A DNA stretch of 64,000 nt from Methanoculleus sediminis (lineage in GTDB: Archaea > Halobacteriota > Methanomicrobia > Methanomicrobiales > Methanoculleaceae): positions 1-64,000 of the forward strand of contig NZ_JXOJ01000003.1 of the NCBI RefSeq assembly GCF_001017125.1. Reading direction: 5' to 3'. Below, piece after piece: positions 17,727 through 25,463 of the stretch. Position 1 is the stretch's first letter, and the number at the start of each line of letters is the position of its first letter. Position numbers and translations under genes: made by a program. Under the pieces are notes generated by a model, which did no database searches, was not told where the DNA came from, and saw nothing but the letters and a program-made list of their open reading frames with translations.

Positions 17727-20700
17727 TTGATTCCCTCCTTTCTGCCAAATATTGTCGATCTGCTTCGGCCAGAACTAGTCCCAGGTTTTTCTGTATTCCT
17801 CTCATCCCGGACTGATTCCTATATAGGGGATCTCCTGTTTTAGCTAGTAATTTTGGGAAGAAATCAGTGTTACTACCTTGACCTAAAACAACTTCATTGA
17901 TCCGTTCTTCTACCTCCTTTCGAAGGTTTACATCCAGAGCGTTCCTACCGTACGCACTATGCATAAATTGTACAATTCGTTCCTTATCTTCTGGGGTAAG
18001 GTCAGCAATGTCTTGCTTATGATATAGCGGCTTTCCTTTAAGATTTGACATATATGTCAACACACTTGCACAAAACATTGAGTTTAATGTTTGATATATA
18101 CCCAACCGAGAGAACCGATTTATAGGAACTGGTCTGACTTGATGATCTAATGTGTCATGATATCGAGAAAAATTCCTAAAAAAACTATCATCGCGAACCC
18201 GATTTGGGTAAAACCAAACAAGGACAATCCCTAGATGTTTCCTGCCAACCCTTGAAAGAGCTTGGATGTATTCAGCTGTAGAATACGGGAGTCCTTGAAA
18301 TATCATAAAGTTTAACTCTTCAAGGTCCACACCGTGAGAGACAACAGACGTTGAGTAGATCGGTTTTAGAGTTAACTGATGATTTTCAATCAAGTCAGGA
18401 GAATATTCAGTAACATAACTCTTGATGTCATCGATAGTTTGCTTTAACTGCTCTAAAGAATTATCACCTGTTAACGGTACACCTTCGACACCTGCACCAT
18501 AATGTTGGGTGAGAGGTTCTGCAACCACAGCATCCTGTAGGCGCTGCATGTCATATGCATCCTGTTTTTTCAAGTGATATGTTAAGGGGATAATGAATTG
18601 TTTTATCAATTCCTGTGCATTGTTAACATTCTCTAGTAAGTATTCTTCACAGAATCCATCTGGATCGGTGTTTAGGCTAGACTGCGCGTTGATTACGAAT
18701 TCCGCATAGTGAAGTAAAGTTCTCAATGCCGCATAGTGGTTATCTCTTAGATTCGGCTTAAATCCATAGATAACCCTTTTTGGGCCAGTTCGTTTCTCAA
18801 AGAAAACATCATTACTGCTACCGACACCTTCAGGACACCTTCCCGGAATGACAAAGGTGTTCTTCAGATATAATTCCTGTATCTGATTGGATGTACCATT
18901 TAACGTCGCACTCATTGAGATGTGTTTTAACTGCCGACCAGACGTATGTTTGACTATCGATTCGATGAGGCCTTCAAAATGAGAAGATATTGTTCCGAAT
19001 CCCTCTCGTAGTAAGTGCATTTCATCTTGAATTGACAAACGTGGCCCATCTGAACTAGGACGTGATTCACCAATGTGCTCACAATGGAATGCTTCATCTT
19101 TACTATTAGTTTGACACTTGTCTCCCGAGATTATGAACCCATGACCCTCTGAGCATAGACTGCCTCTACCTCCAAGGAGAGCTCTAACTCGCCTTTGCTG
19201 AGCTAAACTGGCCCATTTATCGACAGTAGATACTATAACAGTGGGTCTCCAACGGAAGATTTCGTAGTCGCTAAAGTAGATATAGAACTCCTTATTGCAC
19301 TGATCACACTTATGAATCACTCTACTTCGTGCAGGGTCGTCAATTAGTCTTACTTTACTATTCAGTTCTGCTGCACATAAGGGACACTTCGATACAATCA
19401 GTGATTCTGGAGCTGGCGTTAAAAGCGATTTCCCAGAATATAACTTCTTCTTGACCTCCTTGTAGGTCTTTGGAAAATCATCACTTTGATTACCAACATA
19501 ATAACCAAGAGAGAAGACTTCTCCTGGAAAAATTTGGGGATGTTGCGCACGGACTGCATCCGCATGAATTATGAGGCTAGACAATCTCTCTAGTTGTTGA
19601 ATTGAGAGCATTCTCAAAGGAAATTTTACAATAGCGCTAACTCCATCTTTCTTGTTGTTGATTCTATCGTAAAATGCAGTGAATAACACCAACCCAAAAT
19701 AAGCCTCAGATTTCCCTCCTCCAGTATCGACATGTAGTACATCAACTGTGTCAAGATATTTTTCTTGTACAACTGAAGGAAGGCTTGCAAGAATAAAGGT
19801 CAACTGAAATATTCGCCAACCGGATCCTGGAGTGCCATTATTGTTGTAATAGTTATCAAAAGACAAATTTGTCTTATAAAACGCTTCTTTGACTTTAGGG
19901 TCACACTTGATTAAATCAACTCCTTGACTGACGCGTCCAAGAAGGTTTTTAAAGTGAGATATCTGCTGTTGTTGCTCTCCCCAGGTTCTCTCCTTATGAC
20001 CTTCCCGTGGCTTGTATTCGTTATCATTCACATCATCAGGACAGGCATTTTCGTATGTTTCATGCATTAAATGCAATTCACGTAAGAAGTTATCCAGAAT
20101 TGGAATTGCTGTTTGATCGCTGGTGAAATCATTGAATCGGAACTTAATCTCCTTAATAGATTCTCTGGGTCCAATGTTTTCTTGCTCAAAATAACCATAG
20201 TGCTGCGTAATAAGGGACTCACCCTCTGAAACCCAACGTGCTTGGCAATTAATCGTACGGAAATCGTAATGGTACTTCTGGTGATATTCTTCGTAAAGAT
20301 ACTCATCTTGAAACTCACTCGGAATCAGAGAATGTAACTTGACTTTGATCACGCAATCAAATAATGTTCGTTCAAAGTCGTCTGCTGATTCTGGCTCAAC
20401 ACTTTTATTACAAAAAGTGATTGTGGCAATCAGCCGTTCTTCATCATATTCATGTATATGTACTGAGACCTCCGCTTGCCAAGTCCCAAATGGGATACTG
20501 GTTTTCGTTAACGGATCATTATTGATAACACTAATAGTTTCGGCAAAGTTGAGTCGCTCGCTAAACGAGCTCTGATTATCCTGAGTTTGAGAAACTAAAT
20601 ACAATATATCGACGTGGCATGAATGAGAGAAGGGGCACCTCTTCCAAAGGTAACTCTGAGTTGTTGCCTCTTCATTGCGATCTGGCCGAATCTTATAATA

Positions 20701-21003
20701 TACATGACCAGTAGCAGTTATCGAAAGACTAGACTCTTCAGTTATGCTGCTTTTAGTTAATAATATGGATACTCTGATCTGTTGAGCTCGAATTGAGGCA
20801 GCTTTCTTGTCTGAATCATAGTTATCAGGCTCATCAACTTCGTTAACACGATCTCTAAGCCGTTGGGCCGCAAGGCATCCGAGAATGAAATATTTACTCG
20901 GCTTTTCACTAATGATCCCATCATCATCGTGGGTTCCAGACATTCTAGCTGCTATATACTGGACAAGGTTGTTAGCAAATCGAGATTCTGAAGCGACGTC
21001 CAT
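17719..21003 (-). CDS. drmA: superfamily 2 helicase, DrmA-like
   Basis: This 1094-residue helicase heads the drmABC-E unit. Motif I is VDTGGGKSEA (about residues 418-428), motif II is DEMH (about 659-662, IQDEMHLLREGFG), motif III is SMSATLNG (about 694) and motif VI is QALSRVGRK (about 915), so both RecA lobes are complete. A zinc ribbon (CPLC...CDQC, about 540-575) sits between motifs I and II, and CEHIGE follows further on. The N-terminal 350 residues are a beta-rich domain of unknown role. This layout is that of DISARM DrmA, which loads on DNA ends and blocks phage DNA. A TATA box about 30 bp upstream implies a nearly leaderless message. Confidence 0.8.
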   Translation of the reverse strand: MDVASESRFANNLVQYIAARMSGTHDDDGIISEKPSKYFILGCLAAQRLRDRVNEVDEPDNYDSDKKAASIRAQQIRVSILLTKSSITEESSLSITATGHVYYKIRPDRNEEATTQSYLWKRCPFSHSCHVDILYLVSQTQDNQSSFSERLNFAETISVINNDPLTKTSIPFGTWQAEVSVHIHEYDEERLIATITFCNKSVEPESADDFERTLFDCVIKVKLHSLIPSEFQDEYLYEEYHQKYHYDFRTINCQARWVSEGESLITQHYGYFEQENIGPRESIKEIKFRFNDFTSDQTAIPILDNFLRELHLMHETYENACPDDVNDNEYKPREGHKERTWGEQQQQISHFKNLLGRVSQGVDLIKCDPKVKEAFYKTNLSFDNYYNNNGTPGSGWRIFQLTFILASLPSVVQEKYLDTVDVLHVDTGGGKSEAYFGLVLFTAFYDRINNKKDGVSAIVKFPLRMLSIQQLERLSSLIIHADAVRAQHPQIFPGEVFSLGYYVGNQSDDFPKTYKEVKKKLYSGKSLLTPAPESLIVSKCPLCAAELNSKVRLIDDPARSRVIHKCDQCNKEFYIYFSDYEIFRWRPTVIVSTVDKWASLAQQRRVRALLGGRGSLCSEGHGFIISGDKCQTNSKDEAFHCEHIGESRPSSDGPRLSIQDEMHLLREGFGTISSHFEGLIESIVKHTSGRQLKHISMSATLNGTSNQIQELYLKNTFVIPGRCPEGVGSSNDVFFEKRTGPKRVIYGFKPNLRDNHYAALRTLLHYAEFVINAQSSLNTDPDGFCEEYLLENVNNAQELIKQFIIPLTYHLKKQDAYDMQRLQDAVVAEPLTQHYGAGVEGVPLTGDNSLEQLKQTIDDIKSYVTEYSPDLIENHQLTLKPIYSTSVVSHGVDLEELNFMIFQGLPYSTAEYIQALSRVGRKHLGIVLVWFYPNRVRDDSFFRNFSRYHDTLDHQVRPVPINRFSRLGIYQTLNSMFCASVLTYMSNLKGKPLYHKQDIADLTPEDKERIVQFMHSAYGRNALDVNLRKEVEERINEVVLGQGSNTDFFPKLLAKTGDPLYRNQSGMRGIQKNLGLVLAEADRQYLAERRESNE

Positions 21004-21030
21004 ATTTCACACAGTTAAACCTTCTCTTTG

Positions 21031-21041
21031 GTATATATAAA
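21031..21041 (-). promoter_or_regulatory. TATA box of the drmA-B-C-E operon
   Basis: On the minus strand TTTATATATAC is centred about 33 bp before the drmA ATG, the normal archaeal distance if transcription starts within about 10 bp of the start codon. No TATA-like element or gap separates the four genes downstream. Confidence 0.65.
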
Positions 21042-21250
21042 TGCTACTTATTCGTATCGGAAATTTAGCATTGGGAATAAGATATACTGCGAAAAACGTG
21101 CTCATATAGAGCAAAAGGATAAGACTGTAGTGAATTTGAATGGTATCGGATCTGCAATTAGATCAAAGAATACCCTAGAGCATTCCAAACCCCGATCAAA
21201 AATGTTTAATGAGCTTATTCAAGGATCGTTTCTCCTTGATCATTTACTGA

Positions 21251-22681
21251 CTATGCTTCATTTACTTCTGCAACTTTGACTAACTCTATCATCATCTCCT
21301 TGGCCCTTTTCACACCTTTCTTCCCCGCTAAGATAGCAAATGGGGAAGTTTCTATACTCCAGTCAAAGTTCTTCAATGGATATAGATAAGATCTCAAGTT
21401 CTCTTTCAAAAAGGGGTCCACATGTCTATTTAAACAATGATTAAAGATATCATTAGCCAGATTATTGAGCGAGTAGATACCTATCGATTTTGTTAGCAAA
21501 AATTTATTATAAGATTCTTTGTCAAAAGTCTCAGGGATAATTTCTCTAATCATTCCCCAATAGGCGTGCAGAAACTCTCTTTTCTTCTCGGCGGTTAAAG
21601 AAGTGAAATGCTCGTTGGAAAAGAGAGACTTTAACGAGGTCACAAAGCCATTCAATTGTATTGGTTTCTTCAGTCCAGGAACCCCACCTAAGTTAATAAG
21701 ACCCTCCAAGGGCCCCTGCTCACCATTCAGAGAATTTGCGATCGGAACAACTTCTGTTCTCCATAACTCTTTTTCAATAACTGGTATTCCTCTTATCCCC
21801 GCAGAAATTGTTTTGTATGCCAATTCATCTTTTAGCGAGGCATTCACCGCTTTTTGCGTTTTATTGATAATGAAAAAGAAAGCTCTTTCAATATCAGTAG
21901 GATCAATATCTTCTGGAAGTTTCTTTTCAGTTCGAACTTTATCAGATATTTTTATTGAGTTGATTAACACAATTGGGAGTTCAAAATTAAATAACTCATA
22001 ATATTGTTCTATAATTCCATTGTCTACATCAAAACCGTTGTTTTTGATAAATTCTTTGAACTCTTGAAACACAACTTCAAATCCACTTGTTCTCTGCTGG
22101 CCATCCAGAAGGGCGATTGACCCAGGTATTATCGGCAATTCCAAGTGTCCAAAGCAGTCACCATTTTCCGGTATGAACTGCCCATCTTTTATACTGCCAA
22201 GAATTGCAGGAACTAAGGGGATTGGACACTTTTGGAGATAATCTTTTATTTCTCGTTTCTTTGAGTTATATTGGTTCCTTTGATAACCCTCACAATCATT
22301 GTCGCTCCATTGATCAACCGCAGAGAGTAACAACAACTCATATGCCTTGATTTTACCAAAGTATAGTAAAATATTTTTCTGTCGTGCCCGCATTGCAGGT
22401 ATTTTTATACGCTGCTTCCCAAGGACCTGCTCCCAGATGTCTGAAACCGCTCTATTTGGATTAATCGACTGTTGTCTATAGAGATCTATTATTTCAATTA
22501 GATTGAGTTCTTCGTTGGAAAGACGGGGGCCCTTAAAGGTACAACGTTGAATAATTTTCCCTGGTTTATCGGGAAAGAATAAACTCGGATCGTACCAACA
22601 GCGCTCACAATAATATTCATTATTCTGATATGGTCCAAATTTTTGTCCAAGAATTTCCATCCCACAGCATGCGCATCTCAT
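21251..22681 (-). CDS. DGQHR-domain (DndB/ParB-like) protein with N-terminal zinc ribbon
   Basis: The protein has 476 residues. It starts with a two-knuckle zinc ribbon, MRCACCGME and YYCERCW (residues 3-28). The central domain carries the hallmark IALLDGQQRTSGFEVVFQE (about 190-210), then ELPIVLINS and FFFIINKTQKAVNASLKDEL, the order seen in DGQHR/DndB-type proteins linked to DNA phosphorothioation and 7-deazaguanine modification systems. Those relatives act as regulators or DNA-modification-linked factors; catalytic activity is not assured. Its start overlaps the radical SAM stop by 4 bp (ATGA), so the two are made together. A 248-bp gap with its own TATA box separates it from drmA. Confidence 0.75.
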   Translation of the reverse strand: MRCACCGMEILGQKFGPYQNNEYYCERCWYDPSLFFPDKPGKIIQRCTFKGPRLSNEELNLIEIIDLYRQQSINPNRAVSDIWEQVLGKQRIKIPAMRARQKNILLYFGKIKAYELLLLSAVDQWSDNDCEGYQRNQYNSKKREIKDYLQKCPIPLVPAILGSIKDGQFIPENGDCFGHLELPIIPGSIALLDGQQRTSGFEVVFQEFKEFIKNNGFDVDNGIIEQYYELFNFELPIVLINSIKISDKVRTEKKLPEDIDPTDIERAFFFIINKTQKAVNASLKDELAYKTISAGIRGIPVIEKELWRTEVVPIANSLNGEQGPLEGLINLGGVPGLKKPIQLNGFVTSLKSLFSNEHFTSLTAEKKREFLHAYWGMIREIIPETFDKESYNKFLLTKSIGIYSLNNLANDIFNHCLNRHVDPFLKENLRSYLYPLKNFDWSIETSPFAILAGKKGVKRAKEMMIELVKVAEVNEA

Positions 22682-23763
22682 AGTATGCCCCCCTCTTCTT
22701 TTGGCTTTCTTAGTTCGAAAGCTTCGTCAAAGTTACCCGCTCGCTCAAATTTGTCGATCAATGCCCTATAGGGCGGAAAAATTCCTCTAAAACCTATTAC
22801 GCGGCGTGCCTTTTGAACTGCTTCCACTTGGCCTCTTGTCCAATTTGAGGAAATGTATCGATTTTTTTCCTTTGCTTTTAGTGGCTCGTATCTCATTGGA
22901 TAACATATTGCTCCCCAATTGAGGATGTTGATAACTCTCTCTAAAAACTCTTCAGGAGTATCATGATAATTAAATAATGTGTATACGAAGATTTTTCTTT
23001 TTGGTATACCATTCTCGTTCAATAGTCGAATTGCCTTTTCTACTGAGTTTTTTTGTTCTTTTAAGTCGTATGCAAGTCTTACACTTGCTGCTTTATTCAG
23101 TGGAAGCATGCTGAGATTTTCTGCCAAGTCATTATCGATTAAACGAGCATCTAGACCCTGGTTAAAGTCTACAGTCTTATTTAACTCCCTTAACTCCGCG
23201 AAAATCTCGTGCTTATGGGGATTCCAGAGGAAGTTATTATCAAAGAAAAATATTCTTGAATGTGTTGGCCAAACAAATTCCTTAATAGACGACTTACATG
23301 CATTCAATTTTCCTTCGATTTTTGGAACAGCACAAAATCCACAGTTACGATTACATCCACGTGAAGAAAAGACGATACTTCCATCCCAATCTGGTTTCAG
23401 ACTATAATCTGGTATCAAATCTTCGGTTTCATGGAAAACACCTTGGAAGATATGATCTGCTCCAGATAGCGCTGCGTGCTCAGGGTCTACGGAGGCATAT
23501 ATCCCTCCAAGCCAAATAGCAACTTTTGGAAATAGACGTTTATAATATTTGATCGCTGCCCATACTGGCTTCCAAGTCCATGTAAAAAGACTTGTTACGT
23601 AAATCAAATCGGGTCGCTTTGTAGGTGGCCTACAACCTGTGATCAATTCGACAGAATTTCCTTCTTGCTTGTGATATGAGGCTAATTTCAAGAGGCCTAT
23701 CGGAGGAAACGGCGAATAGTAATCAGGCTCTACTAAAAGGATATGTTTTGGCATATACCTCAT
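22678..23763 (-). CDS. radical SAM protein with B12-binding-like N-terminal domain
   Basis: The 361-residue protein has a Rossmann-like N-terminal domain (residues 1-115, with KHILLVEPDYYSPFPPIGLL and WLGGIYASVDPEHA), arranged like cobalamin-binding domains but without an obvious cobalt-ligating His motif. The radical SAM core follows, with the 4Fe-4S ligands C137, C141 and C144 in RGCNRNCGFCAVPKIEG. FFFDNNFLWNPHKHEI and YTLFNYHDTPEEFLERV are typical of COG1032-like members found in phages and mobile elements. The substrate is unknown. Its coupling to a DGQHR protein beside drmABC suggests DNA or nucleotide modification, which is my inference only. AT-rich codon use marks transfer. Confidence 0.8.
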   Translation of the reverse strand: MRYMPKHILLVEPDYYSPFPPIGLLKLASYHKQEGNSVELITGCRPPTKRPDLIYVTSLFTWTWKPVWAAIKYYKRLFPKVAIWLGGIYASVDPEHAALSGADHIFQGVFHETEDLIPDYSLKPDWDGSIVFSSRGCNRNCGFCAVPKIEGKLNACKSSIKEFVWPTHSRIFFFDNNFLWNPHKHEIFAELRELNKTVDFNQGLDARLIDNDLAENLSMLPLNKAASVRLAYDLKEQKNSVEKAIRLLNENGIPKRKIFVYTLFNYHDTPEEFLERVINILNWGAICYPMRYEPLKAKEKNRYISSNWTRGQVEAVQKARRVIGFRGIFPPYRALIDKFERAGNFDEAFELRKPKEEGGIL

Positions 23764-23778
23764 TTAATTCTTTATTGA

Positions 23779-23800
23779 GGATCCTATTTAAAGGGGATCC
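23779..23800 (-). promoter_or_regulatory. TATA box inside a palindrome, promoter of the radical SAM/DGQHR unit
   Basis: The 22-bp GGATCC-TATTTAAAGG-GGATCC is near-palindromic and embeds a TATA element (TTTAAATAGG on the minus strand) about 25 bp before the radical SAM ATG. The symmetric arms flanking the box could be an operator or chance BamHI sites. Confidence 0.5.
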
Positions 23801-23956
23801 TTTACGAATAGTCAACCTATCGATACAGTATCAAAACCAACTGAGCTGCCTAATCTTTTTGTAATTCAGGAAATGTTGTATGCTATCAAATTGTTCATCA
23901 ACTGCTAGCCGCCTGTATTCAGTCAGTATCAGATGTCAATGGTTAAATCACCATAG

Positions 23957-24673
23957 GTGCATCGTTTTCTTATGGAAGAGTCTCGTAAGAAGAAGATACT
24001 CGATATTCTCAGTGGTCCTTACTTCAGAATTGAGGCGACCACTGAAGAAGCTCTTGCTCTTTATGATACCACACTCACGCATAGTTCACTCGCCAATGAG
24101 ATGAAACAGAGGGGGATAATGTGTGACGATTACGAGCGGTTGGAATTCTTCGGGAACTATCTCCTGGATTTCATCGTTGCAGAGCACCTGTATTCCACCA
24201 CATGCCTTCCGGAAGGGGAGATGAATACGCGGATAAAGGTGACAGAAAATTACAATCTGGCGGACATTGTGATGGAATATGATCTGTGACTGGATGACGC
24301 CGTATTATTGTCAAAAAGCACACTGTTGACAGATTCTATCATTGCTGATGTCTTTGAGGCCTTTATTGGCGCGATATACCATAACGTAAGCCCGGAAAAA
24401 GCCAGAGAAGTGATACTTCGGATATTTACCCCTGAAATAGAAAAGGTTTCCGGGGATAAAAACGCGAAAGGGTTACTTCAAGAATATGTTCAGTCGCACC
24501 AACAAGAGAAACCGGAATATACGTATGCGAAATATGGTCCGGATCACGAACCAACATGGACTGCCAACGTCTTCATCGGCGGTAAGAATTATGGTGAAGG
24601 TTCCGGCCCGAAGAAGCGACAGGCCGCCATGAATGCCGCACGCGAGGCGCTACAGAAACTGAATGTCGTATAG
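23957..24673 (+). pseudogene. rnc: ribonuclease III with in-frame TGA and altered catalytic residue
   Basis: Two consecutive reading blocks in one frame make a complete RNase III of about 238 codons, split only by TGA at 24287-24289. The catalytic domain has TLTHSSLANEM and the signature YERLEFFGNYLLDF, where the usual Asp of the ERLEFLGD motif is Asn. ADVFEAFIGAIYH after the stop keeps the second acidic pair. The C-terminal dsRNA-binding domain is intact (AKGLLQEYVQSHQQEKPEYT to KKRQAAMNAAREALQKL). CGA to TGA would explain the break. The gene is divergent from the radical SAM operon. The start may be GTG 23957 or ATG 23972. RNase III is sporadic in archaea. Confidence 0.85.
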
Positions 24674-24820
24674 CGACATCATGAAGGGCACGAACGTCGT
24701 CATGGGACCCGAGGTTGGATCGGAACGCAAGAAACATGAGCATCCTCATACAGTATTTCATACGGGGCAAGCGGGGATGGCAGCCCCCCGGCGCTCCTGC
24801 AGGGCTGAAAGGATTGAATA

Positions 24821-25039
24821 ATGTATCGATTTCTTGTCATCGTCGAGCAGACCGACGGCAACTACTCGGCATACTCCCCGGACATTCCGGGATGCGTGGC
24901 GACCGGAGCGACTCGCGAGGAAGTGAAAGAGCGGATGCACGAAGCGATTGAGTTCCACATCGAAGGGCTCCGGGAGGATGGGCTCCCTATTCCGCCGTCA
25001 CGGTCTTCAGCAATCTACGTGGCGGTCGGTAGAGGATAA
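24821..25039 (+). CDS. hicB: HicB-family antitoxin-like protein, solitary
   Basis: This 72-residue protein has the HicB partial RNase-H-like fold: YRFLVIVEQTDGNYSAYSPD, then IPGCVATGATREEVKERMHE and AIEFHIEGLREDGLPIPP. HicB normally binds and neutralises the mRNA-interferase HicA and represses its own promoter, but no HicA reading frame is visible on either side and no C-terminal DNA-binding domain is present. It may be an orphan or act on another partner. A purine-rich GGCTGAAAGGATTGAATA stretch precedes the ATG. Its 3' end is duplicated near 31.8 kb. Confidence 0.85.
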   Translation: MYRFLVIVEQTDGNYSAYSPDIPGCVATGATREEVKERMHEAIEFHIEGLREDGLPIPPSRSSAIYVAVGRG

Positions 25040-25109
25040 CGTCCTCCTGTCACCAAACCCCTTCTTTTCCAGAATCTTAACGGCTTTCCGGGCCGTGAGC
25101 GCCGGAAGT

Positions 25110-25463
25110 TCAGGCATGGGCCTCGACGGTGAGGGTGTATTCCAGGAGCCCTTCCTCGGTGGGGATTTCCTCACCTCTCGCTAGCATGCCCTCAATGTAG
25201 AGTTCAATTGCCTCCCGTGCCATCATCGGTTCGGTGAGGAGCGGGTTCGCCGGCACCGACCCGTGAGCCTGCCGGAGTTTTTCGAGAGGGACGGCGGGAG
25301 GGTACCAGGGTTCCAGATCTCCAGGCGGTCGGAGAAGAGCATCACCTGGACGCTGGCCGGTGTAGTCGCGGTGGGCAACGGCGTTCGCGATCGCCTCCGC
25401 TGCCACCTCCTTCGGGACCTCGTAGCGCACCGGGGCCTGTTGCCGGGTAGCGCAGGCGGTCAC
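25110..25463 (-). pseudogene. chimeric remnant: RecG-like ATPase C-domain fused to a HicB-like tail
   Basis: The opening YEVPKEVAAEAIANAVAHRD matches the ATPase part of the upstream neighbour (YEVPPEAVGEAIINAIAHRD). The homologous continuation is then in another frame (ASVQVMLFSDRLEIWNPG) and the original frame resumes with LRQAHGSVPANPLLTEPM, so two opposite frameshifts have occurred. The last 38 codons (REAIELYIEGMLARGEEIP and onward) look like the end of a HicB-type protein, joined by deletion. It overlaps the neighbour's stop codon by 4 bp. I regard it as a decayed duplicate, not a working gene. Confidence 0.7.

Noticed and set aside
11651-23763. 7-deazaguanine (Dpd) modification cluster
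   Set aside because: DGQHR, helicase and PLD proteins recall Dpd, but no transglycosylase DpdA-like or preQ0 synthesis gene is present in the window.
24287-24289. selenocysteine or other recoding of TGA in RNase III
   Set aside because: No selenocysteine-type insertion structure was recognised, the family does not use Sec there, and TGA ends neighbouring genes.
11299-24700. tRNA-Ala as attachment site for an integrated element
   Set aside because: No integrase gene and no repeat of the tRNA 3' end at the other border were found; the position is suggestive only.
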